The notes: generated by a model from the sequence alone, not told the origin. A stretch of 64,000 nt of DNA from Herbidospora yilanensis (GCF_001570565.1 NZ_BBXE01000033.1:90185-154184), one strand, 5' to 3'. Counted from the stretch's first letter, positions 30,699 through 38,952 are shown. Numbers and translations are program-made.

Positions 30699-32434
30699 CC
30701 GCGCAGCCACACCTCCAGGGCCACGAGCCGCCCGAGCGCGCTCAGCGGGACCGGCGCCCCGGCGTTCAACCGGCTCAGCGTGACCGTGACGGCGGCCGGG
30801 TCGAGCACGCCGAGGTCGGCCAGACGTGAGTCGCCCAGCAGGCCGGCGATCCGCCGCCGGGCCACGCGGGCGCCCGCGTACTCCTCGGCCTGGTAGGCGC
30901 CCTTGGTCCGGCGGGTCAGCACCGGCTCGGGAACCAGGCCTGTCAGCGCGTCGGCCAGCAGCGGCTTGGCCCTCGACGGGTCGGGGACCGGCGCCGGGAC
31001 GTCGAGGACCGCGCCGACGACCGCGTCGTCCAGGTAGGGGGCGTGCACCGCCACCCCGAGGTGGTCGCCGAGGGTGCGGAGGAACCGCTGCGCGGCGGCG
31101 GCCGAGCGGAGGGCCGCCAGGGTCGCGTGCCGGGCCGGCGTCAGGCCCGCCGGGAGCCGCCGGGCGGTGGCCGGGTCGCCGGCGAGGTCGGACAGATCCT
31201 TCCTGATCCCCGAAGTCAGCCATCCGGCCGCCTGGCCCGGCACGCTCCACCAGCCGACGGCGTCGGCCGGTCCCGGGGCCTCGTCGGCCGGGGCGCGGGT
31301 CAGCGAGCGGGCCAGCACGCGGAGCGCCCGGCCGTGGGAGGTCGTGGCGAGCCGGGCCGCCCGCACCGCCAGGTCGAGCGCCGACGCCTGCCGCAATCGG
31401 CTCAACCGGGCGCTGTGGCTCGCCCACCTCCGCAGCTCACCCTGCCTGACCAGGGTGGCCAGGTAAGAGGGCGGCGGCTGGAACAACGCGTCGGCGCCTT
31501 CGCCGGTGAGGTGGACGGCACTTCCCGCTCCTCTCCGGCGGGCCCAGTCGAGCCGCAGCGCCGCCCGCCGACGCGCCAGGATTCCGGGCGCCGGCCAGTC
31601 GAGCCCCGCCGAAGTGCGATGGGCCGGGAAACCGGGCGCGGGGGGCAGGTCGAACCCCGGCATCCAGGCCCTCCCATCGGGCATCATCGCCTCGTCGATC
31701 CCCTGGTAGGGCAGCGTCTCCTGGTCTCCGGTCACCACGCTCAGCCTGATGCGGTCGCTCAGGGCGGCCGCCCGCCGGGCCGCGGCGAGGTCGGCGGCGG
31801 GGAGCCGGTCGTGGTGGTAGACGACCGCGTCGACCGGTCCCCCGGCCGCGGCGAGGAAGGCGAGGGAGGTCGAGTCGATGCCCCCGCTGAAGTCGGCGCT
31901 CACCCCCGGTCCCCGCCGCCGGACGGCCTCGACCAGCGCCGCGCGCAGCGGGACCACGGGGCCGTGGTGCGTGTTCTCGTAGCGCCCGACGTCGGTGAAG
32001 AAGGAACGGCCCATTGTCAGCGCGAGCACATTCGGGCACACGATCTGAATGGCCGCGGAAAGCGGGTCGGGCACGCGGGAATGGAGCGCGGCCAGAAGGG
32101 TCGCGTGATGGGCGGTCAGGGTCTCGTGGCCGCGTACCGAGAAATGGAAGGGGAATTGACCCGCGCGGTCGGTGTGCAGCTCGACCCGGTCGGCGGTGAC
32201 GATCACGCAGGAATAGGCGCCGGGCAACTCGCGGATCGGGGCGGTGCGCAGTTCCCGCTCGGTGGCCAGGACGTGGCCGAGGAAGACGGCCCGGCAGGAG
32301 CCTCGGTCGACGGCTCTGAACAGGCCGGACGGGGGCGATCCATAGACCCGCACCGCTTCGGCGGCGGGCCAGACCGGTCTTCCCGGCAGGTCGGTGCCCC
32401 CGTCGAGACGGCCGCCGACCGTCCTGATCAGAAT
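30695..32434 (-). CDS. Lasso peptide cyclase (asparagine synthetase-like); start codon unresolved
   Basis: A ~579-aa asparagine synthetase homologue with an N-terminal glutaminase-like fold and a C-terminal ATP-dependent domain marked by the pyrophosphate loop SADFSGGIDSTSLAF. In lasso pathways it adenylates the ring Asp/Glu and joins it to residue 1 of the core. Homology begins at about DFGILIRTVGG, directly after the precursor stop, but no ATG, GTG or TTG exists there in frame. The candidates are ATT 32434, CTG 32431, a late GTG at 32353, or ATG 32542 inside the precursor gene. I give 32434 as the approximate limit. The 3' end overlaps the RRE-protease gene. Confidence 0.88.
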   Translation of the reverse strand: MLIRTVGGRLDGGTDLPGRPVWPAAEAVRVYGSPPSGLFRAVDRGSCRAVFLGHVLATERELRTAPIRELPGAYSCVIVTADRVELHTDRAGQFPFHFSVRGHETLTAHHATLLAALHSRVPDPLSAAIQIVCPNVLALTMGRSFFTDVGRYENTHHGPVVPLRAALVEAVRRRGPGVSADFSGGIDSTSLAFLAAAGGPVDAVVYHHDRLPAADLAAARRAAALSDRIRLSVVTGDQETLPYQGIDEAMMPDGRAWMPGFDLPPAPGFPAHRTSAGLDWPAPGILARRRAALRLDWARRRGAGSAVHLTGEGADALFQPPPSYLATLVRQGELRRWASHSARLSRLRQASALDLAVRAARLATTSHGRALRVLARSLTRAPADEAPGPADAVGWWSVPGQAAGWLTSGIRKDLSDLAGDPATARRLPAGLTPARHATLAALRSAAAAQRFLRTLGDHLGVAVHAPYLDDAVVGAVLDVPAPVPDPSRAKPLLADALTGLVPEPVLTRRTKGAYQAEEYAGARVARRRIAGLLGDSRLADLGVLDPAAVTVTLSRLNAGAPVPLSALGRLVALEVWLRG

Positions 32435-32441
32435 TCCGAAA

Positions 32442-32585
32442 TCACCAGTAATAGTCGGAATTCGCGTCGGCGTTTCCGCTGCTGGAGTTCCCGCCGAACA
32501 GTTCGGTGACCCGGCCGAGGCGGATGAGGGTGGGCGGCTCATAGTCGGGCTCCGGCGAAAGCGGTTCGGGCCCCTCTGCTGACAT
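32442..32585 (-). CDS. Lasso peptide precursor (47 aa)
   Basis: ATG 32585 follows AGGTGG at good spacing. The leader holds the lasso recognition motif YxxPxLxxLG as YEPPTLIRLG (residues 15-24). Using the usual spacing from that Gly, the core begins at Gly32 and reads GNSSSGNADANSDYYW (16 residues). Asp at core position 9 would close a nine-residue ring with Gly1, leaving a tail ANSDYYW with aromatic residues able to lock the thread. There is no Cys, so no disulfides. The leader penultimate position, almost always Thr, is Phe30. The cyclase and protease follow on the same strand. Core and ring are predictions by pattern. Confidence 0.88.
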   Translation of the reverse strand: MSAEGPEPLSPEPDYEPPTLIRLGRVTELFGGNSSSGNADANSDYYW

Positions 32586-32631
32586 GAATGACCACCTGTG
32601 CCTGTGAAGTGGGATAGGGAAGAGACCAGAG

Positions 32632-32649
32632 TGACTCTACCGAGAGTCA
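32632..32649. promoter_or_regulatory. Inverted repeat between the ROK regulator and the lasso precursor
   Basis: TGACTCT (32632-32638) and AGAGTCA (32643-32649) form a perfect 7-bp inverted repeat with a four-base spacer, overlapping the regulator stop codon and lying 47 bp before the precursor start. It may be an operator for the lasso genes or a weak terminator. Only the symmetry is observed. Confidence 0.4.
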
Positions 32650-33780
32650 GTGGAGATGGCCGATGAGCCCGAGAATCAGCGCCCCGTGGGCGGCGGCGTC
32701 CGGCTGGGCGAACCGCAGTTCCATGTGCCGGGTCCACGCCGAGCGGCGGAGTTCCTGCTCGCACTCGGCGGCGACCAGCCGCAGGCCCGGGGCGAGCGGG
32801 CCGCCCAGCACCACCGCCCGGGTCTCCAGGGTCACCGCGCTCTCGCGCAGGGCGCGGGCCAGCCTCTTCGCGGCGGCGACCAGGGCCCAGCGGCAGTCGG
32901 GGTCACCGCCCCGGGCACGGTCGATGAGGGCGCCGATCGAGGTGGGCGGCTCCTCCCCTCGGGCCCGGATGGTCACGTACACCCCCTCCAGCACCGCCGG
33001 AACGCTGATGTAACGTTCCAAACATCCCCTTTCGCCACACCAGCAGTCGAGCCCCACGGGGTCGACCGAGTGGTGCCCGACGCTCCCCGCCCGGCCGAGC
33101 GCGCCGCGCACCATGCGCGGCCCCACGACCAGCCCGCCGAGCACGTGCTCGGCGATCTCGACGTAGAGCAGGGTCTCGTACGGATGGTGGTAGGTCTGCT
33201 CGTCGAGCGCGCCCAGCCGGGCGTCGGCGTCGACGACCACCCTGACCTCGCCGAACCGCGCCGAGAGGCGGCGGTGCAGGTCGGGCGCGGCGAACCAGGG
33301 CGAGGGGGGCGAGGGCGACAGGTCGCGCGGGTCGACCGGCCAGGGCACGGCCAGCCCGATCGTCGCGACGTCGCCCCGGCCGCGCCCGATCGACCCGGCG
33401 AGGTCGGCCACGGCGCCGGCCGCGGCGTCGATCCAGGCCCCGCCGTCACGCAGCCCGTGCCCGAGCGAGACGAGCCGCACCCGCTCACGCGGCCAGTGGG
33501 GCAACCGCGCGGCCACGGTGACGTGGCGGGTGCCGACCTGCACGCCGACGGCGACCCCGGTCACCGGCCGCAACGCGACGGCCTCCTTCTTGCCTCCGTG
33601 GGCGATGTCGTCGTCGAGCAGCCGCTGCACCGCCGTGCTGACCGACGCGATCGACAGGCCGGTGCGCCTGGCGAGCTCGGTGCGCATGCCGGAACGGCAC
33701 ATCAGCGCCCTGATGACCTGGAGAACGCTGTCGCTCCTGGTCTCCGGGTCGAGTAGGTCACGTGTCTCGTGCACGGGCAC
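32647..33780 (-). CDS. ROK-family transcriptional regulator (NagC/XylR type)
   Basis: A 377-aa protein with an N-terminal winged helix (~15-65, RTELARRTGLSIASVSTAVQ) followed by a ROK sugar-kinase-like domain (~75-377). The ROK zinc motif is present as CWCGERGCLE and a conserved GLAVPWPVD segment is visible, but the phosphate loop is degenerate, consistent with a sugar sensor. It ends 62 bp before the lasso precursor on the same strand, so it may be cotranscribed with and control the lasso genes, or answer the PTS operon on the other side. A ROK regulator next to a lasso locus is unusual. Confidence 0.88.
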   Translation of the reverse strand: MPVHETRDLLDPETRSDSVLQVIRALMCRSGMRTELARRTGLSIASVSTAVQRLLDDDIAHGGKKEAVALRPVTGVAVGVQVGTRHVTVAARLPHWPRERVRLVSLGHGLRDGGAWIDAAAGAVADLAGSIGRGRGDVATIGLAVPWPVDPRDLSPSPPSPWFAAPDLHRRLSARFGEVRVVVDADARLGALDEQTYHHPYETLLYVEIAEHVLGGLVVGPRMVRGALGRAGSVGHHSVDPVGLDCWCGERGCLERYISVPAVLEGVYVTIRARGEEPPTSIGALIDRARGGDPDCRWALVAAAKRLARALRESAVTLETRAVVLGGPLAPGLRLVAAECEQELRRSAWTRHMELRFAQPDAAAHGALILGLIGHLH

Positions 33781-33963
33781 CCCGCCGCCGAATTCGAATT
33801 ACGAGTCGTGCCGCCTCGATCGTGACACAGCGATTTCACCCCGAAAAGCGATCACACAGTGACATGTCGCCACATCACGGCCCACCCGGGGAGAGACGGG
33901 GCCGAATGGGAGGTACGCCCCTCGGCCGGCCACCCCGGTCTGCGCCTGATCCGCGGCGCTCGC

Positions 33964-34050
33964 TTGGTTTCGTATTGGTTTCAACTCTTGACCATCCAGG
34001 TAAAACGGGTGTAATCACAGATAAAACAACACACCCAAGGATGAAACCAA
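33964..34050 (+). promoter_or_regulatory. Promoter and repeated operator-like motifs of the PTS operon
   Basis: TTGGTTTC occurs twice as a direct repeat (33964-33971 and 33975-33982) and once inverted as GAAACCAA (34043-34050), just before the DeoR start at 34055. Between them TTGACC (33988-33993) and TAATCA (34012-34017) are 18 bases apart and form a plausible promoter. Motifs flanking the promoter suggest autoregulation by the DeoR-family protein. The rest of the 274-bp gap to the ROK regulator shows no gene. Confidence 0.6.
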
Positions 34051-34054
34051 CATC

Positions 34055-34816
34055 ATGTACGCCGAGGAGCGACAGCAGGAGATCCTGCGCCGGGCCCGCG
34101 CCGCCGGGCGGGTCGACGTGGTGACCCTGGCCGAGGAGTTCGCCGTCACCACCGAGACCGTGCGCCGCGACCTGACCGCCCTCGAGAAGGCCGGGGTGCT
34201 GCGGCGGGTCCACGGCGGGGCCATCCCCGTCGAACGACTCGGCTTCGAGCCCGCGCTCGCGGCGCGCGACGAGGTCATGACGTCCGAGAAGGAGCGCATC
34301 GCCAAGGCCGCCCTCGGCGAACTGCCCCAGGACGGCGCGATCATCATCGACGCCGGGTCGACGACGCGGCGGCTGGCCCAGGAACTGCCCGCCGACCGCG
34401 AGCTGACGGTCATCGTGAACTCCCCGCCGCTGGCCACGATCCTGGCCGCGCGGGCCAACCTGAACGTCATCATGCTCGGCGGCCGGGTGCGCGGCCGCAC
34501 CCTCGCCACCGTCGACGACTGGGCGCTGCGCCCACTGGCCGGCATCCACGTCGACGTGGCGTTCATGGGCACCAACGGCATCTCCGTGGCCAAGGGCCTG
34601 ACCACCCCCGACCCGGCCGAGGCCGCCATCAAGCGCGCGATGATCGCCTCCGCCCAGCGCAGCGTCCTGCTGGCCGACCACACCAAGTTCAGCGACACCT
34701 TCCTGGCCCGCTTCGCGACCCTGTCGGAGATCGACGTCGTCATCACCGACACCACCCTCGACCCCCAGGTGGCCGCCGACCTGGCCCTCCACGGCCCGGA
34801 GGTGGTCCGCGCATGA
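34055..34816 (+). CDS. DeoR-family repressor of the hexitol/fructose-type PTS operon
   Basis: A 253-aa DeoR regulator. The N-terminal helix-turn-helix begins MYAEERQQEILRRARAAGRV and has TTETVRRDLTALEKAGVLRR. The effector domain (~75-230) carries IIIDAGSTTRRLA and the sugar-phosphate-binding pattern VAFMGTNGIS. The family senses phosphorylated sugars and represses its own operon. GGAGGTGG near its 3' end acts as a ribosome site for the next frame, whose ATG overlaps its stop. Confidence 0.9.
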   Translation: MYAEERQQEILRRARAAGRVDVVTLAEEFAVTTETVRRDLTALEKAGVLRRVHGGAIPVERLGFEPALAARDEVMTSEKERIAKAALGELPQDGAIIIDAGSTTRRLAQELPADRELTVIVNSPPLATILAARANLNVIMLGGRVRGRTLATVDDWALRPLAGIHVDVAFMGTNGISVAKGLTTPDPAEAAIKRAMIASAQRSVLLADHTKFSDTFLARFATLSEIDVVITDTTLDPQVAADLALHGPEVVRA

Positions 34817-35042
34817 CCCCCGACCCGCCCGGCCCGGCCCCGCACCACCCGAATGGTCCGCGCATGACTTCCACCCCGCCCGGCCTGGCCCCGCACGGCC
34901 CGAACGGTCCGCGCATGACTCCTGCGCGGATCCCCGGCCCGCCCGGCCCGGCCACGCACGGCCCGAACGGTCCCCGTATGACTCCTGCGCGGACCCCCGA
35001 CCCGCTCGGCCTGGCGCCGCACGGACCCGAGGTGACGCGCGC
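34813..35042. repeat. Four tandem repeats duplicating the start-codon context
   Basis: Repeat units begin at ATG 34813, 34864, 34915 and 34978 (51, 51, 63 and 65 bp). Most end with GGTCCGCGCATGAC or a close variant before the next ATG, and the last unit ends at the kinase ATG at 35043. The original deoR-kinase junction, with its ATGA overlap, appears to have been expanded into an array. Confidence 0.85.
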
Positions 35043-35046
35043 ATGA
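34813..35046 (+). CDS. Doubtful 77-aa Pro/Gly-rich ORF composed of tandem repeats
   Basis: The frame starts at ATG 34813, overlapping the DeoR stop, and ends with TGA overlapping the kinase ATG at 35043. It consists of four Pro-rich copies of the type PxGPAPHxPNGPRMT with no recognisable domain. Its start has the best ribosome site in the region. It may be translated and couple the kinase to the repressor, or be a by-product of repeat expansion. Confidence 0.35.
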   Translation: MTPDPPGPAPHHPNGPRMTSTPPGLAPHGPNGPRMTPARIPGPPGPATHGPNGPRMTPARTPDPLGLAPHGPEVTRA

Positions 35047-35981
35047 TCCTCACGCTGACCCTCAACCCCAGTCTCGACCGCACCGTCGACATCCCGTCGC
35101 TGGCGCGGGGCGAGGTCATCCGGGCCGCCGCCGCCCATCTCGACCCCGGCGGCAAGGGCGTCAACGTCTCCCGCGCGCTGCTCGCCAACCACGTGCGCTC
35201 GTGCGCCGTGGTGCCCTACGGCGGCGAGGAGGGGCGGCGGCTGATCGATCTGCTCGACGTCGAGGGCATCGACATGATCATGGTTCCGGTCGCCGGGACC
35301 ACCCGGTCCAACATCACCCTCGCCGAACCCGACGGCACCGTCACCAAGATCAACGAGCCCGGGGCCACGCTCAGCGCGCGCGAGCTGGAGGAGATCGCCA
35401 CCGCCGTCCTCGGCGCCGCGCACAGCGCGGACTGGGTGGTCGCCTCGGGCAGCCTGCCGCCCCAGGTCCCCTCCGACGTGTACGCCACCCTCTGCCGCCG
35501 CTTCCGCCAGGCCGGCATCAACGTGGCCGTCGACACCAGCGGCCCGGCCCTGCTGGCCGCGGTGCAGGCCGGGCCCCGGCTGGTCAAGCCCAACCGCGAG
35601 GAGCTCGCCGAGGCCACCGGCTCCCCCATCGACACGGTCGGCGACGCCATGGAGGCGGCCGCGAAACTGCGCGCGATGGGGGCGGAGACCGTACTGGCGA
35701 GCCTCGGACGTGACGGCGCCCTGCTCGTCGACGACGGAACCGTCTGGCACGGCGAGTGCGCGGCGGAGGAGCCGCGCAGCTCCGTCGGGGCCGGCGACGC
35801 GTTACTGGCCGGGTTCCTCGCCGCCGGGGCCCGGGGGAAGGCGGCCCTCGTCGAGGGGCTGGCCTGGGCGACGGCGGCGGTGCAGCTTCCGGGCAGCCGC
35901 ATGCCGGGGCCCGGCGACATCAGACGTGACCGGGTGACCGTCAGCGAACCCGATCCGAACCGGCCGCTTTCGGGGGGCTGA
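35043..35981 (+). CDS. PfkB-family sugar-phosphate kinase (1-phosphofructokinase / tagatose-6-phosphate kinase type)
   Basis: A 312-aa PfkB kinase. MILTLTLNPSLDRTVDI and LDPGGKGVNVSRAL mark the FruK/LacC branch, and the C-terminal ATP/catalytic site is SSVGAGDALLAGFLAAG with the base Asp. The enzyme converts a ketose monophosphate to the 1,6-bisphosphate using ATP. Sequence alone does not separate fructose-1-phosphate from tagatose-6-phosphate use. The hexitol-type transporter and zinc dehydrogenase downstream make a ketose phosphate made from a hexitol phosphate the likely substrate. Confidence 0.9.
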   Translation: MILTLTLNPSLDRTVDIPSLARGEVIRAAAAHLDPGGKGVNVSRALLANHVRSCAVVPYGGEEGRRLIDLLDVEGIDMIMVPVAGTTRSNITLAEPDGTVTKINEPGATLSARELEEIATAVLGAAHSADWVVASGSLPPQVPSDVYATLCRRFRQAGINVAVDTSGPALLAAVQAGPRLVKPNREELAEATGSPIDTVGDAMEAAAKLRAMGAETVLASLGRDGALLVDDGTVWHGECAAEEPRSSVGAGDALLAGFLAAGARGKAALVEGLAWATAAVQLPGSRMPGPGDIRRDRVTVSEPDPNRPLSGG

Positions 35982-36079
35982 TCGCGGCCAGATCTCCTGT
36001 CTCCGGAGGCAGGCGGCCTCGGGCCGTCCGCGTCTCGCTCTCCCTTTCCACCCCCCGAGCTCCCCGGAAAGGAGCACAC

Positions 36080-37183
36080 ATGACCACCGACTACACCCCG
36101 CCCGTGGAGGGCACCGGGATAAAGGCCACGATCCAGAGGTTCGGCGGCTACCTGGCCGGGATGATCATGCCGAACATCGGCGCGTTCATCGCGTGGGGTC
36201 TCATCACCGCCCTGTTCATCCCGACCGGCTGGATCCCGAACGAGATGTTCGCGGGCCTGGTCGACCCGATGATCAAGGTGCTGCTGCCGGTACTGATCGG
36301 TTACACCGGCGGGCGTATGGTCCACGGCCAGCGCGGCGCCGTGGTCGGCGCGGTCGCCACGATGGGCGTCGTGGTCGGCGCCGAGGTGCCGATGTTCCTC
36401 GGCGCGATGATCATCGGCCCGCTGGCCGCGTTCCTGCTGAAGCTGTTCGACGACGCGGTCAAGGACCGCGTCAGGGCCGGCTTCGAGATGCTCGTCGACA
36501 ACTTCTCGGCGGGCATCATCGGCGGCGCGGTCGCGCTGCTGGGCGTCTGGGGCATCGGCCCGGTCATCGAGGCCGTCACCAAGGTCGCCGGCGACGCCGC
36601 CAACTGGCTGGTCACCAACAACGTGCTGCCGCTGGCCTCGATCATCATCGAGCCCGCCAAGGTGCTGTTCCTGAACAACGCGATCAACCACGGCGTGCTG
36701 ACCCCGCTCGGCGCCGCCGACGTCGCCGAGGCCGGCAAGTCGATCCTGTTCATGCTGGAGACCAACCCCGGCCCGGGTCTCGGCCTGCTGCTGGCGTACT
36801 TCTTCTTCGGCCCGCGCGCCCTGCGGCCGAGCGCCCCGGCGGCCATCGTCATCCACTTCTTCGGCGGCATCCACGAGATCTACTTCCCGTACGTGCTGAT
36901 GAAGCCCCGCCTGATCCTGGCCATGATCGCCGGTGGCGCCTCCGGCATCCTGGTGTTCATCGCGACGGGTTCGGGCCTGGTGGCCTCCCCCGCCCCGGGA
37001 AGCATCTTCGCCTATCTGGCCGTTACCCCGGCGGGCGGCTACTTCGGCGTACTCGCGGGTGTCCTCGTCGCCACCGGCGTGACCTTCGTGGTCGCCTCGG
37101 CGCTGCTCGGCTTCGGCCGGGGCGAGAAGGAGGAGACGCCGGCCGAGGACTCCCAGCCCACCACCACTCCGCAGGAGGCGTGA
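36080..37183 (+). CDS. PTS hexitol (mannitol-type) permease EIIC
   Basis: A 367-aa membrane protein with about eight helices. Family marks are FGGYLAGMIMPNIGAFIAWG near the N-terminus, FLNNAINHG, and the mannitol-EIIC signature GGIHEIYFPYVLM around residue 260. The C-terminus is a Pro/Thr-rich tail where MtlA-type enzymes normally continue into EIIB; here EIIB is a separate gene five bases downstream. It transports and presents the hexitol for phosphorylation. GGAAAGGAG precedes ATG 36080. The 98-bp gap before it shows no gene. Confidence 0.92.
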   Translation: MTTDYTPPVEGTGIKATIQRFGGYLAGMIMPNIGAFIAWGLITALFIPTGWIPNEMFAGLVDPMIKVLLPVLIGYTGGRMVHGQRGAVVGAVATMGVVVGAEVPMFLGAMIIGPLAAFLLKLFDDAVKDRVRAGFEMLVDNFSAGIIGGAVALLGVWGIGPVIEAVTKVAGDAANWLVTNNVLPLASIIIEPAKVLFLNNAINHGVLTPLGAADVAEAGKSILFMLETNPGPGLGLLLAYFFFGPRALRPSAPAAIVIHFFGGIHEIYFPYVLMKPRLILAMIAGGASGILVFIATGSGLVASPAPGSIFAYLAVTPAGGYFGVLAGVLVATGVTFVVASALLGFGRGEKEETPAEDSQPTTTPQEA

Positions 37184-37188
37184 TCCCC

Positions 37189-37500
37189 ATGGCCGGCATC
37201 GAGAGCGCGGCAGTCAAAAAGATCGTCATCGCCTGCGACGCGGGGATGGGCAGCAGCGTGATGCTGGCCTCCACGCTCCGCAAGCAGCTCAAGGGCAACG
37301 GCATCGAGGTCGTCCACTCACCGGTCGACCAGATCCCGGGCGACGCCGACGTCGTGGTCACCCACGCGGGCCTGGCCGCCCGCGCCCGCAAGTCGACGCC
37401 CGAGGGAGCGGTGCTGATCCCGTTCCAGGTGTTCATCGGCGACCCGGCGGTGACGAAGCTGGTGAACACCATCAAGAACGGCGGCGTGGTCGGTGGCTGA
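37189..37500 (+). CDS. PTS hexitol EIIB subunit
   Basis: A 103-aa EIIB protein starting at ATG 37189 with GGAGG upstream. The phosphorylated Cys16 lies in VIACDAGMGSS, as in mannitol EIIB domains, and the fold continues through HAGLAARAR. It passes phosphate from EIIA to the incoming hexitol on EIIC. The 3' end overlaps the EIIA start by eight bases. Confidence 0.92.
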   Translation: MAGIESAAVKKIVIACDAGMGSSVMLASTLRKQLKGNGIEVVHSPVDQIPGDADVVVTHAGLAARARKSTPEGAVLIPFQVFIGDPAVTKLVNTIKNGGVVGG

Positions 37501-37930
37501 CATCCCGCTCGACCCGCGCGCCATCAGGCTCGACTGCGTGGCGAAGGACCGCGACGACGCGATCCGCCAGTGTGGCGAGACGCTCGTGGCGGTCGGGGCG
37601 GCGGCGGAGCCGTACATCGCGGCGATGCTGGAACGTGAGCGCACGCTCTCCACCTACGTGGGGGAGGGCGTCGCGATCCCGCACGGCACGGTGAAGGCCA
37701 AGGAGGTCGTGCACCGCGACGCCGTCTGCGTGCTCCGGTTCCCCGGCGGCGTCGACTGGGACGGCGAACAGGTCAGCCTGTGCGTCGGCATCGCCGCCAA
37801 GGGCGACGGCCACGTCCGCCTGCTGGCCGAACTGGCCGAAATACTCATGGACCCCGACGCGGCCGAGGCTCTGCGCGAGACGGCCGACGAGGCGGAGGTC
37901 CTCCGACTCCTCTTGGAGGGAACAGAATGA
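37493..37930 (+). CDS. PTS hexitol/fructose-type EIIA subunit
   Basis: A 145-aa EIIA of the mannitol/fructose superfamily starting at GTG 37493. The active His64 lies in VGEGVAIPHGT and the flanking MLERERTLSTYVGEGVAIPH pattern is typical. It accepts phosphate from HPr. Its stop overlaps the dehydrogenase start (ATGA), so the operon is tightly coupled. Confidence 0.93.
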   Translation: MADIPLDPRAIRLDCVAKDRDDAIRQCGETLVAVGAAAEPYIAAMLERERTLSTYVGEGVAIPHGTVKAKEVVHRDAVCVLRFPGGVDWDGEQVSLCVGIAAKGDGHVRLLAELAEILMDPDAAEALRETADEAEVLRLLLEGTE

Positions 37931-38952
37931 AGGTCGCGCGTTTCCACGCGCCCGGCGACATCCGGGTCGAAGACGGCCCGGAGCCGGTGGCGGGTCCGGG
38001 CGAACTCCTGATCCGGGTACGCAACTGCTCCACCTGCGGCACCGACGCCAAGATCCTGAAGTTCGGCCACCACCACATCCGGCCCCCGCGCGTCATGGGC
38101 CACGAGATCGCCGGCGAGGTCGTGACCGGGACGGGCGCCTTCGAGCCCGGCGACCGGGTGCAGGTGATCGCGGCGATCCCGTGCGGGGAGTGCGGCGAGT
38201 GCGAGCGGGGCCGGATGACCGTCTGCCCGAACCAGGAGTCGATGGGCTACCACTACGACGGCGGCTTCGCCGAGTACATGGTCGTCCCCGCGAAGGTCCT
38301 CGCCGTCGACGGCGTCAACCGCATCCCCCCCGGGGTCGGCTTCGCCGAGGCGTCGGTCGCCGAGCCCCTCGCCTGCGTGCTGAACGGCCAGGAACTGGCC
38401 CGCGTCGGCCCCGGCGACGACGTGGTCGTGATCGGCTCGGGCCCGATCGGCTGCCTGCACGTCCGCCTGGCCCGCGCCCGCGGCGCCCGCCGGGTGATCC
38501 TGGCCGACCTGAACCCCGACCGGCTGGAGATGGCCGCCGTCCTGGTCAACCCCGACGCCGCCCTGCACGGCGACGACGTGACCGAGGCGGTGCTGAAGCT
38601 GACCGAGGGCCGCGGCGCCGACGTGGTCATCACGGCCGCGGCCTCCGGCGTGGCGCAGGAGCAGGCGCTCGGGATGGTCGCCCGCCAGGGCCGGATCAGC
38701 TTCTTCGGCGGCCTGCCGAAGGACGACCCGATCATCCGCCTCGACTCGAACCTCGTCCACTACCGCGAACTGACCATCGTCGGCGCGAACGGTTCGAGCC
38801 CCGCCCACAACAAGCAGGCCCTGGAACTCATCGCGACGGGCGCGGTGCCGGTCGCCGACCTGATCACCCACCGCCTGCCGCTCACCGACGTCCTGGAGGG
38901 CATCGACATCGTCATGCGCGGCGAGGCCATCAAAGTCACCGTGGAGCCGTGA
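37927..38952 (+). CDS. Zinc-dependent MDR-family polyol(-phosphate) dehydrogenase
   Basis: A 341-aa medium-chain dehydrogenase. Catalytic zinc ligands are visible in NCSTCGTD and GHEIAGEV, the structural zinc loop as CGECGECERGRMTVC, and the NAD site as VVIGSGPIGCLH. Relatives include sorbitol dehydrogenase and galactitol-1-phosphate dehydrogenase (GatD). Classical mannitol-1-phosphate dehydrogenase (MtlD) belongs to a different family, so oxidation of a hexitol phosphate to a ketose phosphate for the PfkB kinase fits best. Substrate identity is inferred from context. Confidence 0.87.
   Translation: MKVARFHAPGDIRVEDGPEPVAGPGELLIRVRNCSTCGTDAKILKFGHHHIRPPRVMGHEIAGEVVTGTGAFEPGDRVQVIAAIPCGECGECERGRMTVCPNQESMGYHYDGGFAEYMVVPAKVLAVDGVNRIPPGVGFAEASVAEPLACVLNGQELARVGPGDDVVVIGSGPIGCLHVRLARARGARRVILADLNPDRLEMAAVLVNPDAALHGDDVTEAVLKLTEGRGADVVITAAASGVAQEQALGMVARQGRISFFGGLPKDDPIIRLDSNLVHYRELTIVGANGSSPAHNKQALELIATGAVPVADLITHRLPLTDVLEGIDIVMRGEAIKVTVEP

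Noticed and set aside
32542..32764. Extended N-terminus of the lasso cyclase upstream of the precursor
   Set aside because: That stretch is a shadow of the precursor and regulator genes in another frame with no domain similarity; only the ATG at 32542 is kept as a remote alternative.
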